From positions 1-5,700 of the forward strand of contig DRHE01000414.1 of assembly GCA_011049745.1 (NCBI GenBank): a DNA stretch of 5,700 nt, given 5' to 3'. Shown here piece after piece: positions 4,540-5,700 of this stretch. Every line of letters starts with the position of its first letter. The first letter of the stretch is position 1. The position numbers were made by a program, and so were the translations under genes. Source of the stretch: Spirochaetales bacterium. Lineage in GTDB: Bacteria > Spirochaetota > Spirochaetia > SZUA-6 > DRHE01. The notes under the pieces were generated by a model. That model did not search any database and had not been told where the DNA came from. It saw nothing but the letters and a program-made list of their open reading frames with translations.

Positions 4540-5700
4540 CGTATGCCCCTGCTTCTTTTAGTATGTCGTTTGTCTGCTTGGCTGCCGCAGAAATAATCTT
4601 AGCAATACCAGCAGGATTGTCCACAAGACTGGCATCCTGGAATGCAGGCACCAACTTGTCCGCCAACTTGGTATAGATCTCATCAGTGGCTGTAGTTAAT
4701 GGATAAGATTCCCCGTGGAAGTTCTCAGGCATGGTCATGGCTGCTCTTAAACGCGGCTCTTTCTGAAAAACATCTTCGTAGCTAATGTCACTTCTGCTTG
4801 TCAGCCATCCCACATCATTGATTATGGCTTTCAAGTATTTCTCATTCTCAAGATACAGAGCAAATTCCCAGGCAAGGTCCTGCATTTTAGATTTCGAGTA
4901 AACATTGAGGTTTGTTCCCATAGCAGGCCCGCCGACTCTCGTTCCTACAGGCAGTTGGGCAACATCGTATTTTACATTCGGAGCATGCTCTTTCATGTAC
5001 CCGATAACCCAGGATTCCCTCTGGAAGTATGCAGTCTGCTCAAGAGCTAAGGCTTCGGCGTCATGCTTTATTTTAAAGCTGTCCACTTTATATTTATAAA
5101 GAAAATCAATATAGAGCTTTAAAGTATTTCTTCCCGCCTCATTGTCATAAGCTGCATGATACTTGCCAGCCTCCTTGCCTGCTTCCGCAATTGTACCCCC
5201 GGCAGGGATCATCCACATCCAGAACTTTTCAGCTATACCGCTTCCTCCGCCTGAGAGCCTCAAACTGACTCCACTGCGAGCAACATTGCCGGAAGCATCA
5301 TACTTGGTTGTCTTACGTCCAAAATCAATAACTTCATCCCAATTGGTGGGTGCATGATCCAAACCGGCCTCTGCATACATGTCCGTATTCCAGTAGGCAA
5401 CCTTTAATTCCCCTCCATAGGGCAAGCCCCAAAGCTTACCTTTATATGTGGCGAGATCCTGAAAGGCCTCGGCAAAACCCTTTTTAATAAAGGCCTCCAC
5501 ATTAGCCGGCGGATTAGCAACCAGCCCAGCATCGATAAACTTGACGTTAAAAGAAAGGTCAAAATAGTAGAGATCGGGACCGGTCCCGGCCGGCATAGCA
5601 ACTGCAAGCTTTCTTTCGAATTCCCTTAAAGGGAAAGACGAGATCTCGACCTTAACGCCCGGATTCTCTGCCATAAAATCCTGTGCCCCCATATCTTTCC
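4532..5700 (-). CDS. ABC transporter extracellular solute-binding protein, family 1 (partial, N-terminus missing)
   Basis: The frame is open from the right edge to the TAA at 4534-4532, giving 388 codons. The ATG at 5692 is internal, because the frame continues upstream as Lys-Asp and the protein begins in mid-domain. Family features follow in order: FMAENPGVKVEISSFP (beta strand and linker of lobe 1), AMPAGTGPDLYYFDL, the pair YKGKLWGLPYGGELKVAYWN plus TNWDEVIDFGRK, FQRESWVIGYM, and the C-terminal helices ending AKQTNDILKEAGAYGE. These are typical of sugar-binding lipoproteins that deliver ligand to an ABC permease at the outer face of the membrane. The missing stretch, probably several dozen residues, should hold the signal peptide and lipobox. 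Permease genes are not seen and may lie upstream, outside the window. As the last gene of its transcript it ends at the terminator at 4473-4508. The ligand is unknown; the aromatic-rich lobes and neighbouring enzymes suggest a sugar derivative. Confidence 0.92.
   Translation of the reverse strand, partial: KDMGAQDFMAENPGVKVEISSFPLREFERKLAVAMPAGTGPDLYYFDLSFNVKFIDAGLVANPPANVEAFIKKGFAEAFQDLATYKGKLWGLPYGGELKVAYWNTDMYAEAGLDHAPTNWDEVIDFGRKTTKYDASGNVARSGVSLRLSGGGSGIAEKFWMWMIPAGGTIAEAGKEAGKYHAAYDNEAGRNTLKLYIDFLYKYKVDSFKIKHDAEALALEQTAYFQRESWVIGYMKEHAPNVKYDVAQLPVGTRVGGPAMGTNLNVYSKSKMQDLAWEFALYLENEKYLKAIINDVGWLTSRSDISYEDVFQKEPRLRAAMTMPENFHGESYPLTTATDEIYTKLADKLVPAFQDASLVDNPAGIAKIISAAAKQTNDILKEAGAYGE

Noticed and set aside
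4470..4676. Plus-strand 68-codon frame starting in the terminator
   Set aside because: It begins inside the A-tract and hairpin and is otherwise antisense to the conserved binding protein.

Overview
The window reads as a piece of an accessory metabolic region from a bacterium, most likely a clostridial-type Bacillota. The signs are strong AGGAGG-type ribosome binding sites, tightly packed genes, AT-rich intergenic DNA with U-tract terminators, and PIG-L, DegT/StrS and family 1 binding-protein genes together. This placement is inference from style, not from a marker gene. No rRNA, tRNA, CRISPR array, transposase or integrase is visible.

Layout from left to right. (1) Positions 1-351, minus strand: the N-terminal 117 codons of a CheY-like receiver-domain response regulator that runs off the left edge. 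(2) Positions 352-813: a 462-bp AT-rich gap. It holds a near-perfect sigma-54 (-24/-12) promoter pointing at the regulator (581-596), a strong U-tract hairpin 70-110 nt downstream of its predicted start (461-501), and a 7-bp dyad (431-454). (3) Positions 814-3776, minus strand: a tight three-gene operon, transcribed in the order PIG-L/LmbE deacetylase, amidohydrolase-2 family hydrolase, DegT/DnrJ/EryC1/StrS aminotransferase. The first two genes share one base (TGATG). The last two are 9 nt apart, with the Shine-Dalgarno overlapping the upstream stop codon. (4) Positions 3988-4395, plus strand: a small single-domain cupin, divergent from the operon. (5) Positions 4532-5700, minus strand: the C-terminal 388 codons of an ABC-transporter extracellular solute-binding protein (family 1, sugar type). 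It is followed by a palindrome over its stop codon and a very strong intrinsic terminator (4473-4508).

How it may work together (inference): the binding protein would capture a sugar-like solute, the PIG-L enzyme would remove an N-acyl group, the PLP aminotransferase would exchange the freed amine for a ketone (or the reverse), and the TIM-barrel amidohydrolase would do a hydrolysis, lactone-opening or decarboxylation step. The cupin could be a small isomerase or sensor-like accessory. This fits uptake and breakdown of an N-acylated amino sugar or aminocyclitol, but the substrate cannot be read from sequence.

The least expected signal is regulatory. The sigma-54 promoter and the terminator-like hairpin between it and the response regulator gene predict either a short sigma-54-dependent RNA of about 110 nt or an attenuated leader controlling the regulator.
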